From assembly GCF_024710485.1 (NCBI RefSeq), contig NZ_JANJUQ010000023.1, positions 62,001 to 126,000 of the forward strand: a DNA stretch of 64,000 nucleotides, given 5' to 3'. This document shows, piece after piece, positions 8,785-17,131 of the stretch (the first letter of the stretch is position 1; each line of letters opens with the position of its first letter). The notes under the pieces were generated by a model. The model ran no database searches, was not told the DNA's origin, and was given only the letters and a program-made list of their open reading frames with translations. The translations under genes and the position numbers were made by a program. The DNA comes from Flavobacterium sp. Its GTDB lineage: Bacteria > Bacteroidota > Bacteroidia > Flavobacteriales > Flavobacteriaceae.

Positions 8785-10377
8785 ATGAAAAAAAGAGAGT
8801 GGTTTATCGGACTGGTCTTGCTTATTTTACTCGGATTTTCTCTGACGAGTTGGTATTGTGCCCATAAAGAAAAGGCAGATAACGCTGCAACATTAACGAA
8901 GACACAATTCCACTTTGAAGAAGTTTCGTTGTCGTTTGACAGTACAGCTGTTGCTGCTTTTTACGCCAAATATCCGAAGTTGGTTTTGTACCAAAAACAA
9001 GCGGTTGATTTGTATCGTAACAACCAATTTGCCTATCTCTGGTATGACAAGAAAGGGCGCAAAGAAACGGCCGAAGTCATCTACAACAAAATGAATAATT
9101 TGTTTGAAGAAGGCGTTCAGGCGAAAGTACCTTACAAGGAAATTTTAGATGGCTTGTTTCCTAAAACCAATACGAAACCCAACGTTGAGGTAGAATTGTT
9201 CCTGACCAACTATTATTTTTATTACACTAACAAAGTACTGCAAGGCATAGACAACGCCAAAGTGGAAGAGTTGGGTTGGTATTTGCCGAGAAAGAAATTG
9301 TCTTACGGTCAGTATCTGGACTCTATTTTATTGGATCCTAAGCTAATAGATAATAATGCCAAGTTGATAGGACAATATTACAAGTTGAGAGCCGTTTTGC
9401 AGCGGTATAGAACTATTGAAAAAAACGGCGGTTGGGAAGCTATTGCAATGCCGGCCGAATTCAAGCAACTTAATCCGGGCGACACTTCCGATATGGTAGT
9501 GCAAATCAGAAAGCGAATGTTCTTGACTAATGATATAGCCGCTGATTCTAAAAGTAATATTTATGACGAATCGCTGCAAGAAGCCATTTTGAAGTACAAA
9601 AAGCGCAACGGTTTTTCCGAAGATAAAATCATCTTACCGAAACACATTTCGGAAATGAATGTTCCGATTAGCGACCGCATCAAAACCATTATGGTCAATA
9701 TGGAACGCTGTCGTTGGATATCGACCGATTTGACTAAGGCAAAAGAATTTATTGTGGTGAATATTCCGTCCTATCGTTTGACTTATTTTAAAGAAGGGAA
9801 AGCCGCATTGGTTTCGAATGTTGTGGTGGGAACGGCACTCAACGAAACGGTAATATTCAGTGGGATGATGAGCTATATAGTGTTCAGTCCGTATTGGAAT
9901 GTGCCGAAAAGCATCCGCGACAAAGAGATACTTCCGGCCATTAAAAAGAATAAGGATTATTTGGCCAAACACAATATGGAATGGAATGGCAACAATATCC
10001 GTCAGAAACCCGGTCCGAATAATTCGTTGGGTTTGGTGAAGTTTTTATTTCCCAATTCTAATAATATTTATTTGCACGATACACCGTCAAAAAATTTATT
10101 CAGTCAGGAAAAAAGAGCCTTTAGTCATGGCTGTATTCGAGTACAAAAGCCAAAAGAACTGGCCAATTTGATTTTGCAAGATGACCCGAATTGGACGCCG
10201 GAAAAAATAGACGCTGCCATGAACAGCGGCAAAGAAAAATGGTACACCTTAAAAAATAAAATCCCGGTTTACATTGGCTATTTTACCGCTTGGGTTGACG
10301 ATGACGGCTTGGTGAATTTCCACAAAGACATTTACGGGCGCGATAATGCGTTGGCGAATTTGTTGTTGGAGGAGTAA
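8785..10377 (+). CDS. L,D-transpeptidase of the YcbB-like (YkuD) family
   Basis: 530 aa. An N-terminal membrane anchor (residues 6-24) leads into a long helical region, a peptidoglycan-binding-like segment (LNPGDTSDMVVQIRKRMFLTND), and a YkuD catalytic domain (about 330-470). The signature SHGCIRV is at 447-453 with catalytic C450, preceded by the conserved YLHDTPSKNLF loop. Family role: 3-3 cross-linking of peptidoglycan or attachment of proteins to it, in the periplasm. Length fits the large YcbB type rather than the short Erf/Ybi type. Transcribed alone, divergent from the NTF2-like gene. Confidence 0.9.
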   Translation: MKKREWFIGLVLLILLGFSLTSWYCAHKEKADNAATLTKTQFHFEEVSLSFDSTAVAAFYAKYPKLVLYQKQAVDLYRNNQFAYLWYDKKGRKETAEVIYNKMNNLFEEGVQAKVPYKEILDGLFPKTNTKPNVEVELFLTNYYFYYTNKVLQGIDNAKVEELGWYLPRKKLSYGQYLDSILLDPKLIDNNAKLIGQYYKLRAVLQRYRTIEKNGGWEAIAMPAEFKQLNPGDTSDMVVQIRKRMFLTNDIAADSKSNIYDESLQEAILKYKKRNGFSEDKIILPKHISEMNVPISDRIKTIMVNMERCRWISTDLTKAKEFIVVNIPSYRLTYFKEGKAALVSNVVVGTALNETVIFSGMMSYIVFSPYWNVPKSIRDKEILPAIKKNKDYLAKHNMEWNGNNIRQKPGPNNSLGLVKFLFPNSNNIYLHDTPSKNLFSQEKRAFSHGCIRVQKPKELANLILQDDPNWTPEKIDAAMNSGKEKWYTLKNKIPVYIGYFTAWVDDDGLVNFHKDIYGRDNALANLLLEE

Positions 10378-10418
10378 AGGATAAGGGAAAAGGCGTTGTA
10401 GTTGATTGGATTTTGTTT

Positions 10419-10628
10419 TTATTTACATTTACTGCATAACATTGGTTGAACTTTTATTTTATGGCAACCAAGATTTTCACGATGTATTTTGAGAAGTGCA
10501 TCTTTCACGTTTCTTCGATACGTTTTAGACTCAGTTTTGCGTTGCATTCGTCTAAAAAAAGCATCTTTTCGGCTAAGCAATAAAGCCCTTAGTCGAATAA
10601 TCTCAGAAAATTTAGTTTTCTTATCCAT
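10419..10628 (-). CDS. Small basic hypothetical protein
   Basis: 69 aa from ATG 10628. Highly basic (many K and R), predicted helical, with a cysteine-containing end (ENLGCHK...LCSKCK). Converges on the L,D-transpeptidase gene, 41 bases from its stop. An overlapping plus-strand frame (10489-10707) exists; the minus frame has the more protein-like composition and codons. No family recognised, no clear promoter. Confidence 0.4.
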   Translation of the reverse strand: MDKKTKFSEIIRLRALLLSRKDAFFRRMQRKTESKTYRRNVKDALLKIHRENLGCHKIKVQPMLCSKCK

Positions 10629-10719
10629 ATTTGTTATTGTCAAACAAAACGCAAACTCGGAATTATCTTTTTATGACAAAAGATGTACACATCAAAAGAT
10701 TAATTAAAATGATTCCAAC

Positions 10720-10767
10720 TGTTAGTCGGTTTTTACTAAACACCGAAAACCGACTAACATTTTTTTG
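10720..10767 (+). terminator. Strong intrinsic terminator without an obvious gene upstream
   Basis: A perfect 14-bp inverted repeat, TGTTAGTCGGTTTT (10720-10733) and its complement (10746-10759), loop 12 nt, followed by seven T. It reads on the plus strand, where no convincing gene lies between 10377 and 10720; it may terminate the L,D-transpeptidase mRNA (343 bases downstream of its stop) or an RNA from this interval. Confidence 0.75.
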
Positions 10768-10813
10768 TAAAATTCAAACTAAATATAACCGGAATAAGGC
10801 CGCTAATGAGTCT

Positions 10814-10984
10814 TTTAACACTATCCCCACAAATACAAACACAGTGTTAAACAGCACTTCTGTCACAAAAAAAGTTAATACCAATACCACAATTCATTCC
10901 CCCGACCTAATTAAATTCCTCCTCTACAGTTTTTCCCTTAACAGAGGAGGAAGGGTCAACAAAATTAACCTCTACAGAAGTGCT
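10814..10984. other. Non-coding stretch with nested inverted repeats
   Basis: Three inverted repeats are visible: TTTAACACT/AGTGTTAAA (10814-10822, 10843-10851), TTCCTCCTCT/AGAGGAGGAA (10916-10925, 10943-10952) and AGCACTTCTGT/ACAGAAGTGCT (10853-10863, 10974-10984), the last enclosing the second. CCTCTACAG also recurs directly (10921, 10969). The frame that crosses it on the plus strand has low-complexity, Asn/Thr-rich composition and is not convincing as protein. Could be a structured RNA or a decayed mobile element. Confidence 0.5.
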
Positions 10985-11121
10985 TTATTTTCCGGGTTTA
11001 GAGAATTTGAAACAACAAGTTCAGTGTCCTTAAGTTGCTGAACAAATAAGATGATACTACACCGATTTTAAATGAAGAGGTGAACAGTTGTTAAGTAGAG
11101 TAATGTGATTTTTTTAGTTAG

Positions 11122-11160
11122 GTCCCCGCAAAAGTATTGGGCGTTGCGGGGACTACTTTT
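11122..11160 (+). terminator. Plus-strand terminator at the 3' end of a minus-strand gene
   Basis: GTCCCCGC (11122-11129) pairs with GCGGGGAC (11146-11153); the T run (11157-11162) follows only in the plus direction. It thus ends plus-strand transcription from the 10.7-11.1 kb non-coding region. The right arm overlaps the stop codon of the minus-strand gene. Confidence 0.7.
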
Positions 11161-12091
11161 TTACAGCACTTCCTTTTTGTAATTCTTTTAAGTCGGCACT
11201 TTTAAAGTTGGTCGCCGAAGCCGTATGTGCCAAGTAAATTATCTCACCGGTTTGTGATTGGGTAACCGTCACGAATTTCTCCGTAGGTGTTTTTACGAAC
11301 AGTAAATAATAAAAGGGCGCAGTGCTGTTGGTGATTTTTTCGTTGAGTTCGGCAAGGTTTAAGATTTTATACGAGAGTGTAAGGTCGGTGAAGATTTCTT
11401 TTTCGGAGTACTTTTTACTCTCGTCGTCGGAATTTTTAGAGAACTTGGTCAGTACATAATCGGGGATGAAAAGCGTGGTTGAAGCCATTTTTTGGAGTTC
11501 GACAGGGTTGGCTATTTCGGTTTTGGCGGTGCATTCATTGCCTTTTTCCAGTAAAGTACAAAGTTGTTGCAGGTAGTTGCTCAGCACACCGGCGCCCCAG
11601 TTTTTAAAATGGCCGGTGGCGTCATACTCCATTTTATACATCGCACTCGGATTGTTTTGCGCATAGTAATCGGCGAAGAGTTCCACAGTGGCCACCACTA
11701 TTTTATCGGCTTGATTGAAATGTCTTCTTTTCTTTGGGTCGTAGGTGAATTTGCCGTTGGTGGTCCACAGTTCCAAATACATGCGGGTTTCGGTGGAAGC
11801 CAAGGTGCTGTTGGAGGTAGTCATGTTAGCGCCCAGGGTGACAAAGCTGTTGTTGGGGGCGATGTTTTTTTCTACCTCTGTATATTTAATACACTCCACT
11901 TTACTAAGTGACCACGCTTTTTTAATGGCCGCCACATACCCCGCTGCCGCAGGCGACCCCGGATCTTTCATGGCGAAGTAGGTAGTGCCTTGTTTGATTT
12001 TGGCGATTTCGGCGGTGTTGGTGAGGGTGATTTGGGAGAGGCTGGCCAACGGCAGCCCTAACACTAGTAAAAGCAGGATTAACTTTTTCAT
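11153..12091 (-). CDS. Secreted hypothetical protein
   Basis: 312 aa with a clear signal peptide (MKKLILLLLVLGLPLASLSQ). The mature protein is mixed alpha/beta without recognisable motifs; two cysteines (VECIKY and LCTLLEKGNEC region) might form disulfides. Periplasmic or surface location is inferred from the signal. Single gene, flanked by non-coding DNA on both sides. No family recognised. Confidence 0.7.
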   Translation of the reverse strand: MKKLILLLLVLGLPLASLSQITLTNTAEIAKIKQGTTYFAMKDPGSPAAAGYVAAIKKAWSLSKVECIKYTEVEKNIAPNNSFVTLGANMTTSNSTLASTETRMYLELWTTNGKFTYDPKKRRHFNQADKIVVATVELFADYYAQNNPSAMYKMEYDATGHFKNWGAGVLSNYLQQLCTLLEKGNECTAKTEIANPVELQKMASTTLFIPDYVLTKFSKNSDDESKKYSEKEIFTDLTLSYKILNLAELNEKITNSTAPFYYLLFVKTPTEKFVTVTQSQTGEIIYLAHTASATNFKSADLKELQKGSAVKK

Positions 12092-12228
12092 GATAAGCGT
12101 CTTAGGTACCCAAATGTAATAAAATTTATAGTTATCCTATGCTATTTGACATAATGTATGTTTTGATATAGTACTCATATAGTAAGTAGGGCGCAGATAG
12201 GGAGGAGGCAGGAGAGCGGGTATTGATT

Positions 12229-12253
12229 TGTCATTCCGAAAGAGGAGGAATCG
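12229..12253. repeat. REP-like extragenic element
   Basis: TGTCATTCCGAAAGAGGAGGAATCGC resembles the TGTCATTCCGA..GAGGAATC extragenic units common in Bacteroidota genomes. It lies in the 187-base gap 12092-12278 between converging units, otherwise featureless. Confidence 0.5.
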
Positions 12254-12278
12254 CACTTCCTTCAAATCCATCGGAGAA

Positions 12279-12734
12279 TTATTTGGGCTTGGGATAAATT
12301 TGATTAAAATAGTTTTCAAAAGCTTTTCCCAAAAGTTCTTTGTCAAGTTCCATTAGTTCTTTTCTAACATCCCAGTCTTTGATGCACTCTTCATCTTTTT
12401 CGCAGATTTCTTCGCCATCTAGTTTTCTTGTTAAGATATCGCTTAATAATACATTATTACAATGGTAATAATTGGGATAATATTTTTCAATGAACCTCCA
12501 ATAGTTAAACTCTTCTTCTTTAGGTGTTTGTTTTGTTTGAATCTCTTTGATGATTTCGAATTCTACCCATCCATTAGATTCTGACAACCCTTTGTAGAAT
12601 GCATTTCTTTCAGCTAAGGTTTCAAATTCAAATTTCTTCTTATGAATTAAATTCTCATAGTCATTAAATTTTTCAACACGATGGTGTTTTTTTACCTCGT
12701 CCTTTCCAAAGATGATTTCAACTACATAGCCCAT
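12279..12734 (-). CDS. Hypothetical protein beside an XRE/DUF2075 cassette
   Basis: 151 aa from ATG 12734. A longer frame to a TTG at 12806 exists, but a -7 element TACTTTTG at 12752-12759 puts transcription start near 12746, so the shorter form is preferred. Acidic/basic mixed, predicted helical (RVEKFNDYENLIHKKKFEFETLAERNAFYKGL...), ending ENYFNQIYPKPK. No known domain. AT-rich like the divergent XRE-DUF2075 pair, so perhaps acquired together. Confidence 0.6.
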   Translation of the reverse strand: MGYVVEIIFGKDEVKKHHRVEKFNDYENLIHKKKFEFETLAERNAFYKGLSESNGWVEFEIIKEIQTKQTPKEEEFNYWRFIEKYYPNYYHCNNVLLSDILTRKLDGEEICEKDEECIKDWDVRKELMELDKELLGKAFENYFNQIYPKPK

Positions 12735-12751
12735 ATAAAGAAAAATATTAC

Positions 12752-12759
12752 CAAAAGTA
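12752..12759 (-). promoter_or_regulatory. Putative -7 promoter element
   Basis: TACTTTTG on the minus strand matches TAnnTTTG and sits 18 bases before ATG 12734, deciding the start of the hypothetical gene. Confidence 0.5.
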
Positions 12760-12817
12760 AAAAAAACCGGACTATACTCCGTTGTTTTAAAGTCTACATT
12801 TTTCAAATTTTGTTAAC

Positions 12818-13024
12818 ATGGATATTAAACAACGATTTGGAATAAAAATTAAAGAATTGCGAAAACAAAAGGGGTTATCGCAAGAGAAGTTAGCCAATTT
12901 GGCCGAAATTGATAGAACCTATTTGCCAACAATTGAAAAAGGAGAGCGCAATGTTTCTATTGAAGTGGTTGAAAAATTAGCAAAAGCACTAGATGTTAAA
13001 ATAAAAGATTTGTTCGATGAATAG
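12818..13024 (+). CDS. XRE-family HTH regulator
   Basis: 68 aa, a single Cro/C1-type helix-turn-helix domain (FGIKIKELRKQKGLSQEKLANLAEIDRTYLPTIEKGERNVSIEVVEKLAKALDVKI). It binds DNA as a dimer and normally autoregulates its operon. The stop overlaps the start of the downstream DUF2075 gene by 8 bases, so the two are translationally coupled. This kind of pair (XRE regulator and nuclease/ATPase) is common in restriction and defence loci. No clear operator dyad was seen between it and the divergent gene. Confidence 0.9.
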   Translation: MDIKQRFGIKIKELRKQKGLSQEKLANLAEIDRTYLPTIEKGERNVSIEVVEKLAKALDVKIKDLFDE

Positions 13025-14996
13025 GGCTTATTATTCTAGCTCTATTGATGAGTTTGTAAAAGAAGATAATAATTCTATTTATGGAAAGATTTCAGGCAAT
13101 TATGATTTGAACAAATTAACTATCCAACAATCTAATGCATGGAAAAAACAAATTGAAATTTTAAAGCAATCCCTCTCTTTCTTCAGTGGTAGAATTTACT
13201 TCGAATTTACAATCCCTAGAATGGGAAAAAGGGTTGATAATATTGTAATTATTGATAATTGTATTTTCGTTTTAGAGTTTAAAATTGGCTCTGATTTATA
13301 TGATAAATATGCTAAAGAGCAAGCTTTTGATTATGGATTGGATTTGAATAATTTTCATGAAGGAAGTCATAATCAAAATTTAATACCTGTCTTAATTGCA
13401 GACAAAGCACCTTCTGTTATAAACAATTATCATAAAAGTCTTGATAATTTACATCAAACTATTTGTGCAAATTCAAGCAATCTCAAAGACGTAATTGATA
13501 ATACAATTCAGCATTTAAAATCTTATGAAAAGATAGATGTTAAGTTTTGGGAGCAATCCATATACAAACCAACACCAACAATTATTGAAGCTGCGACAGC
13601 CCTTTATAAAAAACATAATGTAGCAGAAATTTCTAGAAGTGATTCTGGAGCGGAAAACCTATCAGTGACTTCAAATTGTATCTCTGATATAATTGATTTT
13701 TCAAAAGAGAATAATAAAAAATCTATCTGCTTTATCACTGGAGTTCCCGGTGCTGGAAAAACATTGGCAGGTTTAAATATTGCTAATTTACGTTCAAATT
13801 ATGAAGAAGAAGAACATGCTGTTTTTTTGTCGGGTAACGGACCTTTAGTTGATGTTTTGAGGGAGGCATTAGCACGAGACAAAGTCAAAAATGCAAAAGA
13901 ATTTGGTGAGATTTTGTCAAAAGAAAGTGCCAAATCACAAGTGAAATCATTTATACAGAACATTCATCACTTTAGAGATGCATCTTTAAAAGATGATAAG
14001 GCCCCGATTGAAAAGGTTACAATATTTGATGAAGCTCAAAGAGCATGGACTAAGGAACAAGCTTCTAGTTTTATGAAAAGAAATAAAGGAAATTCTGATT
14101 TCAACAAATCAGAACCTGAGTTTTTAATAGAAGTAATGAATAGACATAAAGATTGGTGTACAATAGTTTGTTTGATTGGAGGCGGGCAGGAGATAAACAC
14201 AGGAGAAGCTGGTCTAGAAGAATGGATAAGACCGTTTGAAAACGGTTTTAGAGATTGGAACATTTATTATTCCTCTAAAATCATTGAGGACTATAATTAT
14301 ATACAAGACAAAAATGTTTTAACAATCTTAAAGAACATAAATGCAGAGAAAAAAGACGAATTGCATTTGTCGGTTTCTTTGAGGTCATTTAGAAGTGCAC
14401 AATTATCTAATTTTATTCAGCAAATTATAAGTAATAATCTTTCAGAGGCTAAGGATATTTACAATTTATATATTGAAAATGACTATCCAATTAGAATTAC
14501 ACGGGATCTAGAAAAAGCAAAAAAATGGCTAAACCAAAAGGCTAGAGGAAATGAGAGAATAGGTATAGTAGCTTCGTCAGGCGCTATAAGATTAAGACCT
14601 TTAGGCTTAAATGTAAAAGCTAAGATAGATGCTCCAATTTGGTTTCTAAATGATAAAGATGATATTCGTTCTTCATTTTTTTTAGAAGAAGTTGCAACAG
14701 AATTTGATATTCAAGGTTTAGAATTAGATTGGACTTGTGTAGCTTGGGATGGAGATTTTTATTATGATAAAAATCAATGGAATTATAAGAAGTTTACTGG
14801 AACTACTTGGAAAAACAATACTAATACAGAAAGAATTAAATACTTAATTAACTCGTATAGAGTATTATTGACAAGAGCAAGACAAGGAATGATAATTTTT
14901 ATTCCACATGGAAATGATGAAGATTTAACAAGACCCTCTATGATTTATGATGGGACTTTTAATTTTCTTAAATCAATAGGTATTAAAGAAATCTAG
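13017..14996 (+). CDS. DUF2075 ATPase/helicase with N-terminal PD-(D/E)XK-like nuclease domain
   Basis: 659 aa. The N-terminus has a restriction-nuclease-like core: E63, D74 and ExK (E87, K89) in FTIPRMGKRVDNIVII...VLEFKIG. A P-loop follows: TGVPGAGKT (241-249), Walker B TIFDEAQ (335-341), and late helicase motifs including EVATEFDIQGLELD and VLLTRARQGMIIFIP near the end, the layout of DUF2075 (SF1-like) proteins. Family knowledge: such proteins occur in defence islands and are probably nucleic-acid-dependent ATPases with nuclease function. AT-rich codon use compared with the flanking M13 peptidase suggests transfer. Coupled to an XRE regulator. Exact role unknown. Confidence 0.82.
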   Translation: MNRAYYSSSIDEFVKEDNNSIYGKISGNYDLNKLTIQQSNAWKKQIEILKQSLSFFSGRIYFEFTIPRMGKRVDNIVIIDNCIFVLEFKIGSDLYDKYAKEQAFDYGLDLNNFHEGSHNQNLIPVLIADKAPSVINNYHKSLDNLHQTICANSSNLKDVIDNTIQHLKSYEKIDVKFWEQSIYKPTPTIIEAATALYKKHNVAEISRSDSGAENLSVTSNCISDIIDFSKENNKKSICFITGVPGAGKTLAGLNIANLRSNYEEEEHAVFLSGNGPLVDVLREALARDKVKNAKEFGEILSKESAKSQVKSFIQNIHHFRDASLKDDKAPIEKVTIFDEAQRAWTKEQASSFMKRNKGNSDFNKSEPEFLIEVMNRHKDWCTIVCLIGGGQEINTGEAGLEEWIRPFENGFRDWNIYYSSKIIEDYNYIQDKNVLTILKNINAEKKDELHLSVSLRSFRSAQLSNFIQQIISNNLSEAKDIYNLYIENDYPIRITRDLEKAKKWLNQKARGNERIGIVASSGAIRLRPLGLNVKAKIDAPIWFLNDKDDIRSSFFLEEVATEFDIQGLELDWTCVAWDGDFYYDKNQWNYKKFTGTTWKNNTNTERIKYLINSYRVLLTRARQGMIIFIPHGNDEDLTRPSMIYDGTFNFLKSIGIKEI

Positions 14997-15008
14997 TTTT
15001 TCCCAACA

Positions 15009-15040
15009 AAAAACCCCAACGTTTCCGTCAGGGTTTCTAT
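15009..15040. terminator. Intrinsic terminator between convergent genes
   Basis: AAACCC (15011-15016) pairs with GGGTTT (15031-15036) with an inner ACG/CGT pair. A good T run follows on the minus strand (GGGTTTTTTGTT), so it mainly ends the M13 peptidase transcript. Confidence 0.7.
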
Positions 15041-15056
15041 CAAAATTAATTTTCTT

Positions 15057-17069
15057 TTACCAAATCTTCACGCGTTGTTCAGGCGCTAAGTACAACGAAT
15101 CGCCCGGTTTTACGTTGAACGCTTCGTAAAATTCCGGTACGTTGCGTATGGTACCGTTTACACGGAAAAGTGCCGGCGAGTGTGGGTCGTTGGCAATTTG
15201 ACTGCGCAACGCTTCCTCGCGGATTTTCTCGGCCCATACTTGTCCCCAGCCTAAGAACACGCGTTGCATACCCGTAAAGCCGTCCATTACCTGTGCTTCT
15301 TTGCCGTTTAATGTGGCTTTGTAGGCTTTGATGGCAATGCTTAGTCCACCCAAGTCGCCTATGTTTTCGCCTAGGGTAAATTCGCCGTTCACATTTAAAT
15401 CAGGGAAGGCTTTAAAGCTGTTGTATTGCTCAACCAAAGCCGAGGTTCTCTTTTTAAAGGCGGCTAAGTCCTGTGGTGTCCACCAGTTTTTCATCGTTCC
15501 GGTGCCGTCAAATGCGCTGCCCTGGTCGTCAAAACCGTGACCAATTTCGTGTCCGATAACGGCTCCGATTCCACCGTAGTTTACCGCATCGTCTGCATTT
15601 AAATCAAAGAAAGGCGGTTTTAAAATGGCCGCCGGGAATACAATTTCGTTCAGCGATGGGTTGTAGTATGCATTTACCGTTTGTGGGTTCATGCCCCATT
15701 CGGCGCGGTCCACGGGTTTGCCCAATTTGGCCAAGTTGCGGTTGTATTCAAATTCGGTCGCACGGGCCGCGTTGCCGTACAAATCGTTTTTGTCAATTTT
15801 TAGGGCCGAGTAGTCGCGCCATTTGTCGGGGTAGCCAATTTTAATCATAAAATTATCTACCTTTTTCAAGGCTTCTTTTTTAGTAGCGGCACTCATCCAA
15901 TCGAGGGTTTTGATGCTTTCGGCGTAGGCTTTCAATAGGTTTTTCACCATTTGCGTCATGCGCTCTTTGGCTTCCGGAGAGAAGTGTTTTTTAACGTACA
16001 CTTTCCCCACTACTTCGCCTAAACCACCGTTCACCATTTCTACGGCGCGTTTCCAATCTTCTTGTTGGCTTTCGGTGCCGTATAAGTTTTTACCATAGAA
16101 CTCGAAGTTTTGTTTGTCGAGTGCCGTGGTTAATAATCCGGCAGAACCATTAATCACGCCCCATTTTAAATAGGTTTTCCAAGTGTCGATAGGTGTGTTT
16201 TTGATGAGGTTGTTCAAGCTTTTAGTATAATCCACTTGGGTTACTACCAATTTCTTTTCACGGTCAACTCCTGCATTTTTCAGCATGGCCGTCCAATTGA
16301 AGTCGTGCATCAAGGTTTTTAAGTCTTTTACCGCATACACGTTGTACAATTTCACAATGTCGCGCGTGTCTTCTTTTTTCATTTGTTGGCTGGCCAATGC
16401 GGTTTCCAGCGCCATAATTTTAGCCGCACTTTCGGCAGGATTTGGCATGTTGGTTAGTTGGAACATCTTTTCGATGTGGGCCACATATTTTTGACGGATT
16501 TCGGTCATTTTGGCATCGGTTGCCAAATAGTACTCGCGTTCCGGTAGGCCCAAGCCACCTTGCCAAGTGATTAAGGTGTGTTTGGTTGGATCTTTAAAAT
16601 CCGACATCACCGATACGGAAAACGGAATAGATACACCGGCACGGTTGGCTTTCCCGAAATAAGCAGCCAAGTCATCGTAAGAAGCAATAGCATCAATGGC
16701 TTTTAACTCCGGTTGGATGGGCGCAATTCCTTTAGCATCACGGCCTTTGCGGTCCATGAACGAGGCGTAGTAATCGCCTATTTTTTGTTCGTCGGTACCT
16801 TCGGCATTGTTGCCTTTGGCGGCTTCTTCAATAATAGCTTTGACGTCTTTTTGCGATTGGTCGTACAGCATGTCGAACGCGCCGTAAGACGATTTGTCGG
16901 CCGGAATCTTGGCGGTTTTCATCCAAGCGCCATTGACGTACATCGCAAAGTTATCGCCGGGTTTTACCAGCGTATCCATGTTTTTTTTATTGATACCCGA
17001 AGTGAGTTCTTTTTGGCTGCAGGAAGCTAAACATAAGGCTGCCAGCAAGGTAAGGGTTGCATTTCTCAT
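15057..17069 (-). CDS. M13-family (neprilysin/PepO-like) zinc endopeptidase, lipoprotein
   Basis: 670 aa. Lipobox LASC near residue 16 gives a lipid-anchored periplasmic or surface enzyme. Catalytic HEIGH in VIGHEIGHGFDDQG is near residue 505, followed by the third ligand region ENIGDLGGLSIA and the substrate-binding NAYYNPSLNEIVFPAAIL, all hallmarks of M13. Length is normal for the family (about 670-700). Family role: cleavage of short peptides. Sits 62 bases downstream of the TonB-dependent receptor gene on the same strand; a weak -7-like TACTTTAG (17093-17100) may give it its own promoter, so membership in the copper operon is uncertain. Confidence 0.93.
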   Translation of the reverse strand: MRNATLTLLAALCLASCSQKELTSGINKKNMDTLVKPGDNFAMYVNGAWMKTAKIPADKSSYGAFDMLYDQSQKDVKAIIEEAAKGNNAEGTDEQKIGDYYASFMDRKGRDAKGIAPIQPELKAIDAIASYDDLAAYFGKANRAGVSIPFSVSVMSDFKDPTKHTLITWQGGLGLPEREYYLATDAKMTEIRQKYVAHIEKMFQLTNMPNPAESAAKIMALETALASQQMKKEDTRDIVKLYNVYAVKDLKTLMHDFNWTAMLKNAGVDREKKLVVTQVDYTKSLNNLIKNTPIDTWKTYLKWGVINGSAGLLTTALDKQNFEFYGKNLYGTESQQEDWKRAVEMVNGGLGEVVGKVYVKKHFSPEAKERMTQMVKNLLKAYAESIKTLDWMSAATKKEALKKVDNFMIKIGYPDKWRDYSALKIDKNDLYGNAARATEFEYNRNLAKLGKPVDRAEWGMNPQTVNAYYNPSLNEIVFPAAILKPPFFDLNADDAVNYGGIGAVIGHEIGHGFDDQGSAFDGTGTMKNWWTPQDLAAFKKRTSALVEQYNSFKAFPDLNVNGEFTLGENIGDLGGLSIAIKAYKATLNGKEAQVMDGFTGMQRVFLGWGQVWAEKIREEALRSQIANDPHSPALFRVNGTIRNVPEFYEAFNVKPGDSLYLAPEQRVKIW

Positions 17070-17131
17070 TTATATTTTTGATTGAATTGAAAAGCTAAAG
17101 TAATGAAAAATGCGTTTGTGTTACGTGGTCA

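Noticed and set aside
10489..10707. Plus-strand open frame of 72 codons opposite the small basic protein
   Set aside because: Antisense to the better minus-strand frame; its protein looks like a shadow. Its closeness to the terminator at 10720 was noted but is not enough.
10631..11041. Plus-strand open frame of 136 codons across the hairpin-rich interval
   Set aside because: Asn/Thr/Ser-rich, no domain-like composition, crosses a strong terminator and several inverted repeats; more likely non-coding.
12804..12806. TTG start for the divergent hypothetical gene (175 aa version)
   Set aside because: A -7 element at 12752-12759 puts the RNA start downstream of this codon; ATG 12734 is preferred.
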